A DNA stretch of 20,415 nucleotides from JAYWIG01 sp043789035 (lineage in GTDB: Bacteria > Pseudomonadota > Gammaproteobacteria > Burkholderiales > Burkholderiaceae_E). The notes under the pieces are model-generated. The model made no database searches. It worked only from the letters and a program-made list of their open reading frames with translations, and was not told where the DNA came from. The DNA lies in assembly GCA_043789035.1 (NCBI GenBank), contig JAYWIG010000026.1, positions 1 through 20,415 of the forward strand, in the 5' to 3' direction. Below are positions 1-7,514 of the stretch, piece by piece. Numbering within the stretch: the first letter of the stretch is position 1; each line of letters opens with the position of its first letter. The translations under genes and the position numbers were made by a program.

Positions 1-630
1 TTGGAGGATATTGGCTCACGATTTGCCAAGGACATCTTGGAGATTCAACTTCCGGGGCCGGTTTGTCTGTTGGGATTTTCGTTTGCAGCGAGTTTGGCCT
101 ATGAAACGGGACGCGCCATGACCAAGCTTGGCGTCGCACCCGATAGGATCTGGATTCTCGATATGCCCGCACCGGTTAAGCTGAATATTCGCAGCATTCT
201 TAAAGAGCCCAAGTTTCATCTGAAATCATGTTACCGATATGCCCGCAGCAACTGGAGACGGATTGCTCTTGGAAAATATGATCCCCTGATTCTCCATCGC
301 TACGGAGGTATGGGGATGGATCTTCGGGGACATCCAGAATCTTATCGTTATATCATCGGCCATCTTTATGGGGCCTTTGGGCGATACGAGGCAAAACCCT
401 CGGCAAATTCACTGACGATTTTTCGTGCGCAAAACGGCCGCCCGGAAAGAAATTCTGCGCCGGACCTCGGTTGGGGCTCCATTGCCACTGGCCAAGTCAA
501 GTCAGTGGCGGTTCCCGGAGATCACCTCAGTATGCTTCGTAAACCAGAATATGCCTCGGTGATTGCTGGCCACATTGCCTCGGAACTTAAGTTATTTGTC
601 ACAGAAAACATCGATGAAACAAATGGATAA
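1..630 (+). CDS. NRPS/PKS-type thioesterase, 5' end cut by window
   Basis: This is an alpha/beta-hydrolase thioesterase of the type II or terminal NRPS/PKS class, expected to release or edit acyl groups held on a carrier protein. The visible part is 209 residues. The nucleophile motif G-F-S-F-A has its Ser codon at 79-81. An Asp in ILDMP (160-162) and a His in GDHLSML (523-525) complete a plausible Ser-Asp-His triad. The Y-E after the nucleophile helix is also typical of this family. Family members usually have about 60 more N-terminal residues and start with an oxyanion-loop segment, so the gene most likely begins upstream and the TTG at base 1 is not a real start. The 3' end overlaps the next gene by 8-17 nt, implying translational coupling and a shared pathway. 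It could be the last domain of a larger synthetase. Confidence 0.72.
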   Translation: MEDIGSRFAKDILEIQLPGPVCLLGFSFAASLAYETGRAMTKLGVAPDRIWILDMPAPVKLNIRSILKEPKFHLKSCYRYARSNWRRIALGKYDPLILHRYGGMGMDLRGHPESYRYIIGHLYGAFGRYEAKPSANSLTIFRAQNGRPERNSAPDLGWGSIATGQVKSVAVPGDHLSMLRKPEYASVIAGHIASELKLFVTENIDETNG

Positions 631-2416
631 TCAGAACGTAGATCAGAGCGCGGACATCTTCAGGGCGCATATCGATACAGTGTTCCTTACAAAGGGCGAC
701 GCACTCTTTGCAGATTTAGTCGATGGGCAGTTGAGCTATGCGGCCTGCAAGGCTGATATGACCATGCTGGCTGCTATTTTTGATCAAGTTCATTTACAGC
801 AAGGTGACCGCGCCCTGATTCTTTCGGGAAATGATAGAGCGACAATTGCGCTCGTCTTGGCACTGCTTCGGGCTGGCATTACGCCTGTCATTGGCGACCG
901 ATCTGCAACCTACACAGAGAGTCTTGAAATGGGGACTCTTGCTGATGTCAACGCGGTGTTTTGCGACGCCGACCATCCGTTAATCGTTACGATTGGCAAC
1001 CCGCCACTTCGCATTCCCCTCATTAGACTGAACTCCTGCGATGGTAATGTCAGTGTTGATATTGAGACGGCTAAATTGCAGCAACAAGTCAAGCGCAACT
1101 CGGCTGAAATCGCCTTGATGGTATTGACTTCGGGCACTACATCGGCGCCTAAAGTGGTCGCTTTGACCCATGCTAACTTGCTCGCCCAGTTCGACATCTT
1201 CCGGCAGGTCTACGGCTTTGACGCTCAGATGCGACTCTTGAACACCTTGCCCTTGCATCACGTCGATGGCTTGATTCGCGGTCCTCTGGCGGCACTTTGG
1301 GTGGGCGGGTCGGTCCATCGTGCTATCCCCTTCGCAGTGAATACGATTCCTAGAATCTTGGCCTCTGTAAGCGCATTGGCAATTACCCATTTCATCACAG
1401 TACCGGCGATGCTGCGCATCATCGACAGAGTTGGGCGTGATCAGCCTGATGCCCTACGCACGCCTTGGCTACGCTTTGTCATTTCAAGCGCAGACTGGTT
1501 GGACCCGACATTGTGGAAGCGTTTTGAGGAGGCCTTCGGCGTACGGATTGTGAATGCCTATGGGCTAAGTGAGGTCGTCTGCGACGCCCTCTTTACCGGG
1601 TTGAACGACAATGTGAAAAGAATTGGTACGCTTGGCCGAGCGGTTGGATGTAGCGCCCGTGTGGTTGACGAAAGAGGGGCAGAGGTACTTAACGGTGAGA
1701 TCGGCGAACTAGTCCTTTCCGGACCAACGGTGATGCAGGGATATTTTGCTGCTCCCGAGGCGAATGCTGCGACGCTTAAGTACGGCGACTTTCACACGGG
1801 TGACTTTGTGCGGGTCGATGCCGATGGTATTTTCGAGTTCGTCGGTCGTAAGAAAACTGCAATAGTGTCGGCCGGTTCGACTATCCATCCTGAAGCCGCC
1901 ACACAGGTTCTTTCGGGTATGCCTTTCGTCTTGGAGGCCGTTGCTTTTGGCGTGCCCGATGCCGCGATGGGGGAGCGTCTGGTGGCTGCGATTGTTCCGC
2001 TGCCGGGCCACGAAATAACCCCGGCTCAAGCTTCTTCTTTCTGCCGGCTTTATCTCTCACCTGAGCGCTCTCCGCGCGAGTTTCGCATCGTGCCCGTGCT
2101 CCCTCGCGGTGCCTCTGGTAAGGTCATTCTTTCTGAGCTGATCACATTAGGTTTGGAACGCATTGCTCAACCGGCAAATAAAGACGTGATTTCAATCGCC
2201 GCACAGTGCTTCAATCTTCCCTTGGAAAAGCTCTCTTTGAGCTCTACACCATTCAACACGGACGGCTGGGATTCCCTTGCCCATATGGCCTTGATCGAAG
2301 CTCTGGAAGACGCATTTTCCATCCAGTTTTCGGCGATGCAAATTGCCCAGATCATGTCGCTCGAAGATGCCCAAAAATTCGTCGTCGAGGCCGGTGCGAT
2401 GATTGACAGTGATTGA
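614..2416 (+). CDS. Adenylate-forming acyl ligase fused to C-terminal carrier protein
   Basis: A two-domain protein of about 600 residues. The N-terminal adenylation domain shows the ATP-loop TSGTTSAPK (about residue 173; Ser replaces the usual Gly after TT), PLHHVDGL, NAYGLSEV (about 314), HTGD (about 395), GRKKTAIVSAG, and a C-terminal PRGASGK supplying the likely catalytic Lys (about 500). The last ~75 residues are an acyl/peptidyl-carrier domain with GWDSLAHM; Ser554 is the expected phosphopantetheine site. The PLHHVDGL region resembles acyl-CoA-synthetase-like enzymes and lacks the FD-x-S element that anchors alpha-amino acids in NRPS A domains. The substrate is therefore inferred to be a carboxylic acid rather than an amino acid. 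ATG 614 (MKQMDNQ) is chosen because the reading frame upstream is inside the thioesterase gene; ATG 623 is an alternative that overlaps the thioesterase stop by 8 nt. Confidence 0.85.
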   Translation: MKQMDNQNVDQSADIFRAHIDTVFLTKGDALFADLVDGQLSYAACKADMTMLAAIFDQVHLQQGDRALILSGNDRATIALVLALLRAGITPVIGDRSATYTESLEMGTLADVNAVFCDADHPLIVTIGNPPLRIPLIRLNSCDGNVSVDIETAKLQQQVKRNSAEIALMVLTSGTTSAPKVVALTHANLLAQFDIFRQVYGFDAQMRLLNTLPLHHVDGLIRGPLAALWVGGSVHRAIPFAVNTIPRILASVSALAITHFITVPAMLRIIDRVGRDQPDALRTPWLRFVISSADWLDPTLWKRFEEAFGVRIVNAYGLSEVVCDALFTGLNDNVKRIGTLGRAVGCSARVVDERGAEVLNGEIGELVLSGPTVMQGYFAAPEANAATLKYGDFHTGDFVRVDADGIFEFVGRKKTAIVSAGSTIHPEAATQVLSGMPFVLEAVAFGVPDAAMGERLVAAIVPLPGHEITPAQASSFCRLYLSPERSPREFRIVPVLPRGASGKVILSELITLGLERIAQPANKDVISIAAQCFNLPLEKLSLSSTPFNTDGWDSLAHMALIEALEDAFSIQFSAMQIAQIMSLEDAQKFVVEAGAMIDSD

Positions 2417-2452
2417 GCCGCCGTATGCTAACCTTTGGCAAATAGCAAAATA

Positions 2453-2458
2453 AAGGAG
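2453..2458 (+). promoter_or_regulatory. Shine-Dalgarno that fixes the start of the Tgl-like gene
   Basis: AAGGAG sits 9 nt before ATG 2468. It makes that ATG the start rather than the in-frame TTG at 2435, which has no such site and would put the AAGGAG inside the coding sequence. Confidence 0.75.
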
Positions 2459-2467
2459 CACTGGGCG

Positions 2468-3586
2468 ATGGGATCGGGAGTTACCCTCGGGTTTAACGTC
2501 GCTTGTGCCACGTTGATCGATTGGCAGGCCCTTGTTAGTTGGCTTGAATCTCGTCAGCTTGGCACACAGGTTGTTTTCGACCCGCCCGAGTGGACTAAGC
2601 CGAGTAACTATAGCTTTCGTTTGAGCGACGTTTGGCAGCAACAATGGACTCCGAATTTCGATACCACAGGTTTGGTTCGTACACTTGAGTTCTCCGATCA
2701 ATCTGATGATTGGCAATTGGATCAAGAAATTCTGGTTGCTCTCTTAGTAAGCCCAATAGCAATCCAATTCCCCAGCGTTGCAGAGTTGCAATCTTCTGTG
2801 CGTGTTAGGCGGTATATCACCCAAGCTAGTGCTAAAACTGCTTTGGCGTTTGATACAGATGCAGCTGAGCGACCACTGGATGCATGGGCCTATGATGAGG
2901 CGCTTGGCTTTACGATTTTGCCGGGTGTTGACTTGATCGAAGCGCTGCGTAAAGCGACGCAACCAGAAGTTACCGGCGACTTGTATTCTTTCTCCTGCTA
3001 TAGAGCCACTGAGTATGTGATTTTGCTCGGACTTGCTCAAGAGCTTGCAGTCTGTAACAAGCCTCTCTATGCCAAGCTGCAAGTACAATGCGAACAACGG
3101 GTTATACGCTCTGGGCAATTCCATGAGGTGTTCTTGCGCGAGTATGGCAGCCAAGCTGAGCCGGTCCCTTCGCATTACTACATCCCTGGCGATCGAGTTT
3201 GGTTTCGCAATCCGGATGAAGCTTCATCGGATGTGACAGGTTTCGAGGGCTCCTGGGTTTTTTATATGGGCGGTGGATGGTTTAGTAATTTTTGGAAACG
3301 TAATCGCCCATTCTCAATCGAAGATAAAGCGCTAGAGATTTTTCATTGGCGCCATGGTTTAGTGAGGAATACCGAGGGAGAAGTTTGTATGGACGAAGTC
3401 GAAGTTGAGCGACGAGTTGCGATGACTAATGCCAACCCAAATGAGCGACACTCGGTGCTACAAGAAATGCTTCAGTGGCGCGCTGCAAAAGGCGTTTATG
3501 CAGGCGGGTGTATTGATACCACCCGCGAGAGCCCCCGTTGGATTTGCGAAGGAACGGCTGATTTGATTTTGCCTAATGGAGAGTGA
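2468..3586 (+). CDS. Bacillus Tgl-like transglutaminase fold protein, possible amide-forming enzyme
   Basis: 372 residues. From memory of the Bacillus subtilis spore-coat transglutaminase Tgl, three blocks line up in order. A helical segment (QLDQEILVALL to SVAELQSS) comes first. Next is LYSFSCYRATEYVILLGLA, with Cys177 at the place of the Tgl nucleophile (FEC in Tgl). Last is YIPGDRVWFRNPDEA (238-252), matching Tgl FLGDCLYFKNPE. Tgl is about 245 residues, so this protein has an extra N-terminal ~85 residues and a longer C-terminus. By hand alignment the Glu before the Cys is Ser here, the later Glu (in WRGEN) is Ser, and the catalytic His position falls in WFSNFW, so the classic partner residues look replaced; FHWRHG lies further on. 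Between a ligase-carrier gene and a binding-protein gene, a role in amide formation on carrier-bound intermediates is inferred, following AdmF of andrimid synthesis. It may also be a binding or inactive homologue. No signal peptide. Confidence 0.55.
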   Translation: MGSGVTLGFNVACATLIDWQALVSWLESRQLGTQVVFDPPEWTKPSNYSFRLSDVWQQQWTPNFDTTGLVRTLEFSDQSDDWQLDQEILVALLVSPIAIQFPSVAELQSSVRVRRYITQASAKTALAFDTDAAERPLDAWAYDEALGFTILPGVDLIEALRKATQPEVTGDLYSFSCYRATEYVILLGLAQELAVCNKPLYAKLQVQCEQRVIRSGQFHEVFLREYGSQAEPVPSHYYIPGDRVWFRNPDEASSDVTGFEGSWVFYMGGGWFSNFWKRNRPFSIEDKALEIFHWRHGLVRNTEGEVCMDEVEVERRVAMTNANPNERHSVLQEMLQWRAAKGVYAGGCIDTTRESPRWICEGTADLILPNGE

Positions 3587-3589
3587 ATA

Positions 3590-4321
3590 GTGACCTTAGA
3601 AGTATCTGCTGCCGCGCGTGCCGAATTAGCGCCCCAAGGCAAACTACGTGCCGGAATGAATCTTGGAAACACGCTGTTCACACAGAAAGATAAAGTGACC
3701 GGTGAACTGCGAGGCGTAAGCTTCGACATCATGCGTGAGCTGGCCTCTCGCTTGGGCGTGCCGGTTGATTTTATGGTGCATGCTACGCCGGGTGATGTGG
3801 CTGACGCATCGACCAAGGGAACATGGGATGTGGCAATACTAGCGATTGAACAGTCGCGTGCCAAAACGATTGCTTTTTCACCCCCTATTTCCGAAATCGA
3901 AGCCACCTATATGGTGCACACTGATTCGCCGCTTCGAACTGCCGCGCAGGTCGACGTCGCTGGCATTCGCATCGCTGCACCGGAGAAGGCGGGTTATGAG
4001 CTTTACCTTACGCGAACAATAGTCAACGCGACCATCGTTCGCGCGCCGAGTACCAAAGCAGCCATTGATGTTTTTGTAGAGCGTGGGGCCGATACACTGG
4101 CAGGCCTGAAACCAAACCTGCTCGAATTAATGGAGACTAAAGAGGAAGTTCGTTTGCTCGATGGCAATTTTACGGTGGTGAATCACGGGCTTGGTACTCC
4201 CGCTGATAGACTTCAAGCAGCTGCCTATCTGAAAGCGTTTGTCGAAGAAATGAACGCTTCTGGTTTTGTGGCTCGCTCTATTGCACATCACCGCGTGCAA
4301 GGGCTGAACGCGGTGAAGTAA
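3590..4321 (+). CDS. Family 3 solute-binding-protein fold lacking a signal peptide
   Basis: 243 residues with the pattern of the amino-acid-binding family 3 (SBP_bac_3). The N-terminal lobe reads KLRAGMNLGNTLFTQ, GELRGVSFDIMRELASRLG and a GTWDVAILAIEQSRAKTIAFSPP block; a second lobe contains VAGIRIAAPEKAGYELYL. Periplasmic members carry a cleavable leader, but this one starts MTLEVSAAARAEL with no hydrophobic segment, so it is probably cytoplasmic. Start GTG 3590 has GGAG at 3579-3582 and lies 3 nt after the stop of the Tgl-like gene, so the two are almost certainly translated from one message. No permease or ATPase gene follows. Function is unknown: it could sense or present a small amine or amino acid to the neighbouring enzymes, or be a repurposed enzyme. 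The fold call is firm; the role is open. Confidence 0.72.
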   Translation: MTLEVSAAARAELAPQGKLRAGMNLGNTLFTQKDKVTGELRGVSFDIMRELASRLGVPVDFMVHATPGDVADASTKGTWDVAILAIEQSRAKTIAFSPPISEIEATYMVHTDSPLRTAAQVDVAGIRIAAPEKAGYELYLTRTIVNATIVRAPSTKAAIDVFVERGADTLAGLKPNLLELMETKEEVRLLDGNFTVVNHGLGTPADRLQAAAYLKAFVEEMNASGFVARSIAHHRVQGLNAVK

Positions 4322-4341
4322 AGAACGCGGTCTTTAAAAAA

Positions 4342-4632
4342 CTAAGCCGCTTCAATAATTCGAATTTCTCGATCTGCACCATTACCAAGTGCCGCTAAAG
4401 CTTCTTGGTAACTTGGGCTATCGTGTACTGAAATTGCGTGCTCAATGCTGTCAAACTCAACTAAGACGGTGCGTTGCATCAGCCCCATCTCATAAACTTT
4501 AGCGGGCACACCACGCGCCAAGAAGCGACCGCCACCCCCGGTGATTGCAGGCCCTGCGAGCTTGGCATAGGCGGCTAATTTGTCGGCATCATAGACTGCA
4601 CGGTAAGTGCTAATCCAGTAGGCTTTAGGCAT
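4342..4632 (-). CDS. DUF1330 family protein
   Basis: 96 residues, the usual DUF1330 length. It starts MPKAYWISTYRAV and has the conserved YAKLAGPAI and VLVEFDSIEHAISVHDSPSYQEAL blocks of this dimeric ferredoxin-like alpha/beta barrel family. No catalytic function is established for the family; members are small cytoplasmic proteins often found beside oxidoreductase genes. It converges on the preceding + strand operon with a 20-nt gap, and lies 61 nt downstream of the Rieske gene on the same strand, so it may share that transcript. No strong ribosome site is visible before the ATG. Confidence 0.85.
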   Translation of the reverse strand: MPKAYWISTYRAVYDADKLAAYAKLAGPAITGGGGRFLARGVPAKVYEMGLMQRTVLVEFDSIEHAISVHDSPSYQEALAALGNGADREIRIIEAA

Positions 4633-4693
4633 AGGTGACTTCTAAATTTAAGGGTTGAAACCACAATACTAAATGCAAACGATTTCGAGCGCT

Positions 4694-5428
4694 TTAGCAT
4701 CTCACGGTATTGCTGCAAAATTTTTCCAGCTCAGTCACTGTTGCTTTTGCTAATACGTTTGCTTTGACGTTCGAGCCGTGAGTCATGCTGAGTTTGAATT
4801 CATACTTTTTGAAAAATTCATCGAACAATTCACCGCCTAAAGTGCCATAAGCGCTGAGGGAATCGGTCTTCGCGTCATACTCGATGAGCACCGCGCACAG
4901 TGGTTGCCGCGCTGGGCCGCTTAATACCTTGGAGCCTTGAGCGGGGTCATACTGGCTATGATCTGCGCAACAATGAATCAGGTTGTCTTGCAAGCCTTTG
5001 CTCGATTTGGTTTTTCGAAAGCTAATGAAGCTTACCTGCTGTGTTGGGTAAACCAAATGGTGAGCACAAATCGCTGAAAACGCGACCAGGCTTTTTCGAG
5101 GCCCAACGCCACCGGGCCAAGCGTAGGTTTGTTTGTCTTGGGTATTCAAAGAAACCGGTTCGGCAGTTCGCCCTAAATCGAGTAAGAACACGGGTGTTGA
5201 CTGAAATGGATAGTGAAATAAATAGTTCACTTGGGCCTTGAGCGCCGATACTTTGATAGGTGCACCAAACTCGTTGCATAACAAGGCTTTGCCGTAGATT
5301 TTGGGTTTAGCGTCGGCAGCGATGGCTTGGCCTGCCAACGCTAAGCTGGCAACAGTTCCTGCCGTCACTGTACTCGTTGCGCAAGCCGCACTTAAAGAGC
5401 AAGATTCTAGAAAGTCACGCCTATCCAT
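4694..5428 (-). CDS. Tat-exported Rieske [2Fe-2S] protein
   Basis: 244 residues. The N-terminus MDRRDFLES is a twin-arginine motif, followed by a long weakly hydrophobic Ala/Thr/Val/Leu segment and a likely cleavage after AIA (residue 38), so the protein is expected in the periplasm with a pre-folded cluster. Rieske ligands are C121-A-H123 and C154-A-D-H157, with GPRKSLVAFSAICAHH before the first pair and QYDPAQG after the second. The cluster-binding part fits a soluble electron-transfer subunit, as in arsenite oxidase small subunits or bc1-type Rieske proteins. No partner oxidase or cytochrome gene is visible next to it, only DUF1330, so its redox partner is unknown. It is divergent from the amidase gene over a 125-nt shared upstream region. 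Confidence 0.8.
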   Translation of the reverse strand: MDRRDFLESCSLSAACATSTVTAGTVASLALAGQAIAADAKPKIYGKALLCNEFGAPIKVSALKAQVNYLFHYPFQSTPVFLLDLGRTAEPVSLNTQDKQTYAWPGGVGPRKSLVAFSAICAHHLVYPTQQVSFISFRKTKSSKGLQDNLIHCCADHSQYDPAQGSKVLSGPARQPLCAVLIEYDAKTDSLSAYGTLGGELFDEFFKKYEFKLSMTHGSNVKANVLAKATVTELEKFCSNTVRC

Positions 5429-5553
5429 GTAACTATATTACGCTGAGTTTTGGTGACTAGTAAAGCGCTATGAATTTGTTTAGCTGCCAGCCTAAAATGT
5501 CTAAATCGGCGTCTCCAAATAAAATACTCCATCTCCTAAGGTAGCTTACAACC

Positions 5554-6987
5554 ATGCCAATAGACTTTGTTGATGCCACGGCACTAGCCCAAGCGATTCG
5601 TATACAAAAGATTTCCTGTGTAGAGGCTTTCGATGCAAGTTGGAAAGCGATTGAAGAACAGAACCCGAAGCTCGGCGCGGTGTGTTTTCAAAGTTGGGAA
5701 ATTGGCATCTCTCAAGCTAAGCGATTGAACTCTGAACTCTCAAAGCTGACGAGTGATGAGCGAGCGGCTTTAGAAAAAACTCGTCCGTTCTTCGGTGTGC
5801 CAAGTTTAATGAAAGATTTGGCCACCGCCGCCATAGGCTTGCCTTCTCAAATGGGTTCGAGAGCCGTAAACCAAGGTTTGGGCCCAGTGCAGTGGGCTTT
5901 CGATAGTGAGCTTGTCGCTCGATATCGCAAGGCTGGCTTAAATCTCTTTGGTCGCACAACGTCGCCCGAGTTTGGGATTAGCGCAAGCACTGAAGCGAAA
6001 GCTTATGAATTTCTTGGTGGCCCAACTCGTAACCCTTATTCGGTAGACCACTCTGCGGGTGGTTCCAGTGGCGGCGCAGCATCTGCAGTCGCGTCGCGTA
6101 TGGTGTTGATCGCCAATGCTAGCGATGGTGCGGGATCGATTCGCATACCGGCTTCGTGTTGTGGTTTGTTTGGGCTAAAACCGTCCAGAGGTCTCATGCC
6201 CGCCGGGCCGCAGATCGGTGAGGCTTGGGGTGGCTTAGCGACGGAGCATGTTTTGTCACTTTCGGTGCGTGATTCAGAAGCGATGTTGCGGGCAACAATG
6301 GGTATCGATGTCGGTGCCCCTTATGCGCAACCGGTGCCGCTAGCTGCCACCAACAAACCATTACGAATTGCGCTTTGCGATACAACCTTCGATGGTGAGC
6401 CTGTGCATTCTGAAGTGGCCGATGCAGTTCGAGCGGTTGCTAAACGTTGTGAGGCCTTAGGGCACATCGTTGAAGTTGCCCGCCCGCTAGTAAACACCCG
6501 TGAAGTAATTGATGCCGTCGTGCGGCTGATGGCATGCGGCACTGCGATGGTGGTGAATCGCTGGGGCTATCAAGCGCATATTGAAGCCTTGTTGGAGCCT
6601 GCTACTCAAGGGGCGGTGGCTTTGGGTCGCTCAACATCAGCACCACAGTATCTTGAGATACTTAGTCGGTTGCATCGAATTACGCGAGAAGTGGCAGCTT
6701 TCCATCAAACTTATGATGTCATGTTGTGCCCGACGTTGGCAGAGCCGCCTGCTTTGCTTGGTCGATTCGCGATGAGTAATGCTGACTATCTTGACTATCG
6801 CCTTGGGCCAAATGGGGTTTGGAAGTATTCCCCGTTCACACCGTTGGCTAACGCGACTGGGCAACCTTCGATGTCGATACCGGCAGGCAAGTCATCTGTT
6901 GGGTTGCCCATTGGAGCAATGCTAACTGGGCGGTTTGGGGAGGACTTTGTCGTGTTGGGGTTGGCGGCTAGTTTAGAAGGGAATTAA
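5554..6987 (+). CDS. Amidase-signature family hydrolase
   Basis: 477 residues, full length for the amidase-signature family, which hydrolyses C-N amide bonds through a Ser-cisSer-Lys triad. All three elements are visible: Lys87 in GVPSLMKDLA, cis-Ser171 in the GGSSGG loop, and nucleophile Ser195 in SDGAGSIRIPAS. The C-terminal LCPTLAEPP and PFTPLANATGQPSMSIP blocks are also typical. The spread of substrates in this family is wide (6-aminohexanoate cyclic dimer, nicotinamide, aryl and acyl amides), and sequence alone does not choose one. No signal peptide; cytoplasmic. It is not GatA by context, because no gatB or gatC neighbours exist. It is probably a single-gene transcript from the divergent region shared with the Rieske gene. 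Confidence 0.9.
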   Translation: MPIDFVDATALAQAIRIQKISCVEAFDASWKAIEEQNPKLGAVCFQSWEIGISQAKRLNSELSKLTSDERAALEKTRPFFGVPSLMKDLATAAIGLPSQMGSRAVNQGLGPVQWAFDSELVARYRKAGLNLFGRTTSPEFGISASTEAKAYEFLGGPTRNPYSVDHSAGGSSGGAASAVASRMVLIANASDGAGSIRIPASCCGLFGLKPSRGLMPAGPQIGEAWGGLATEHVLSLSVRDSEAMLRATMGIDVGAPYAQPVPLAATNKPLRIALCDTTFDGEPVHSEVADAVRAVAKRCEALGHIVEVARPLVNTREVIDAVVRLMACGTAMVVNRWGYQAHIEALLEPATQGAVALGRSTSAPQYLEILSRLHRITREVAAFHQTYDVMLCPTLAEPPALLGRFAMSNADYLDYRLGPNGVWKYSPFTPLANATGQPSMSIPAGKSSVGLPIGAMLTGRFGEDFVVLGLAASLEGN

Positions 6988-7089
6988 CGCGATTCGCGCC
7001 ATTTATTTGACTATCCGTCGCAAGCTGTTCGGGAAATTAGCGCAAAATCGAAACAATCGGTTCTTCACAAACTACATCGGAGAATCCAA

Positions 7090-7482
7090 ATGTCAGACAA
7101 TATAGAGAACCAAAGCCTCGATTATCAACGGGCTTATCGCAAAGCTCGGCATCAGGTAAAGCATTTGCGTGCTTGGTATATTCACGCGCTCATATTTTCT
7201 GCCGTTGTTGGTTTTCTTTGGCTGCATTATTTATTTGGTGACGCCTTTAGCAGTTGGCATAGCCATGTTCATACGCCTCGTATGCCATTGGGGGTAACTC
7301 TGGGCTGGGGCTTTGGCTTGTTGATTCATGGCATGGTTGTTTGGGGTGGTTTAAGTAGTTTTGGGCAGAACTGGAAAGAATCGCAAATCAGCCGAATGAT
7401 GGAAAAGCAAGGGGTTACTTATCGCGGCTCGGTTGACAGGCCTTTGGATAGTCGACCGGATAGTCGATTGGATAGGGGTTGA
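7090..7482 (+). CDS. Stand-alone 2TM-domain membrane protein
   Basis: 130 residues. After a short polar N-terminus come AYRKARHQVKHLRAWYIH, a first membrane helix (LIFSAVVGFLWLHYLF), an exposed loop rich in His, a second helix (LGWGFGLLIHGMVVWGG) and NWKESQISRMMEKQ. This is the 2TM domain found at the N-terminus of many LytS-type kinases, and it matches the N-terminal half of the kinase encoded next. The C-terminus ends in a low-complexity D-S-R-P-D-S-R-L-D-R tail. GGAGA at 7079-7083 gives a good ribosome site 6 nt before ATG. It probably pairs with the kinase membrane domain, but the signal sensed is unknown. Confidence 0.78.
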   Translation: MSDNIENQSLDYQRAYRKARHQVKHLRAWYIHALIFSAVVGFLWLHYLFGDAFSSWHSHVHTPRMPLGVTLGWGFGLLIHGMVVWGGLSSFGQNWKESQISRMMEKQGVTYRGSVDRPLDSRPDSRLDRG

Positions 7483-7505
7483 GCCGTACTCGTTTTAAAT
7501 CGGCT

Positions 7506-7509
7506 AAGG
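7506..7509 (+). promoter_or_regulatory. Ribosome-binding site supporting ATG 7515 of the kinase
   Basis: AAGG, five bases before ATG 7515. It favours this start over the TTG at 7479, which overlaps the stop of the upstream gene (TTGA). The protein from 7515 also begins at the same point as the homologous 2TM protein. The choice is not certain. Confidence 0.5.
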
Positions 7510-7514
7510 TATCA

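Noticed and set aside
2435..2467. TTG 2435 as the start of the Tgl-like gene
   Set aside because: It would add 11 residues with no ribosome site, while AAGGAG stands at correct spacing before ATG 2468.
4319..4336. Hairpin TAAAGA/TCTTTA after the binding-protein gene
   Set aside because: The stem is short and AT-rich with no T-run, so it is too weak to call a terminator.
6988..6998. CGCG-ATT-CGCG after the amidase stop
   Set aside because: The stem is only 4-5 bp and has no T-run; not enough for a terminator.
7479..7514. TTG 7479 as the kinase start
   Set aside because: Possible by overlap with the previous stop, but ATG 7515 has a ribosome site and fits the homologous N-terminus; kept as an alternative.
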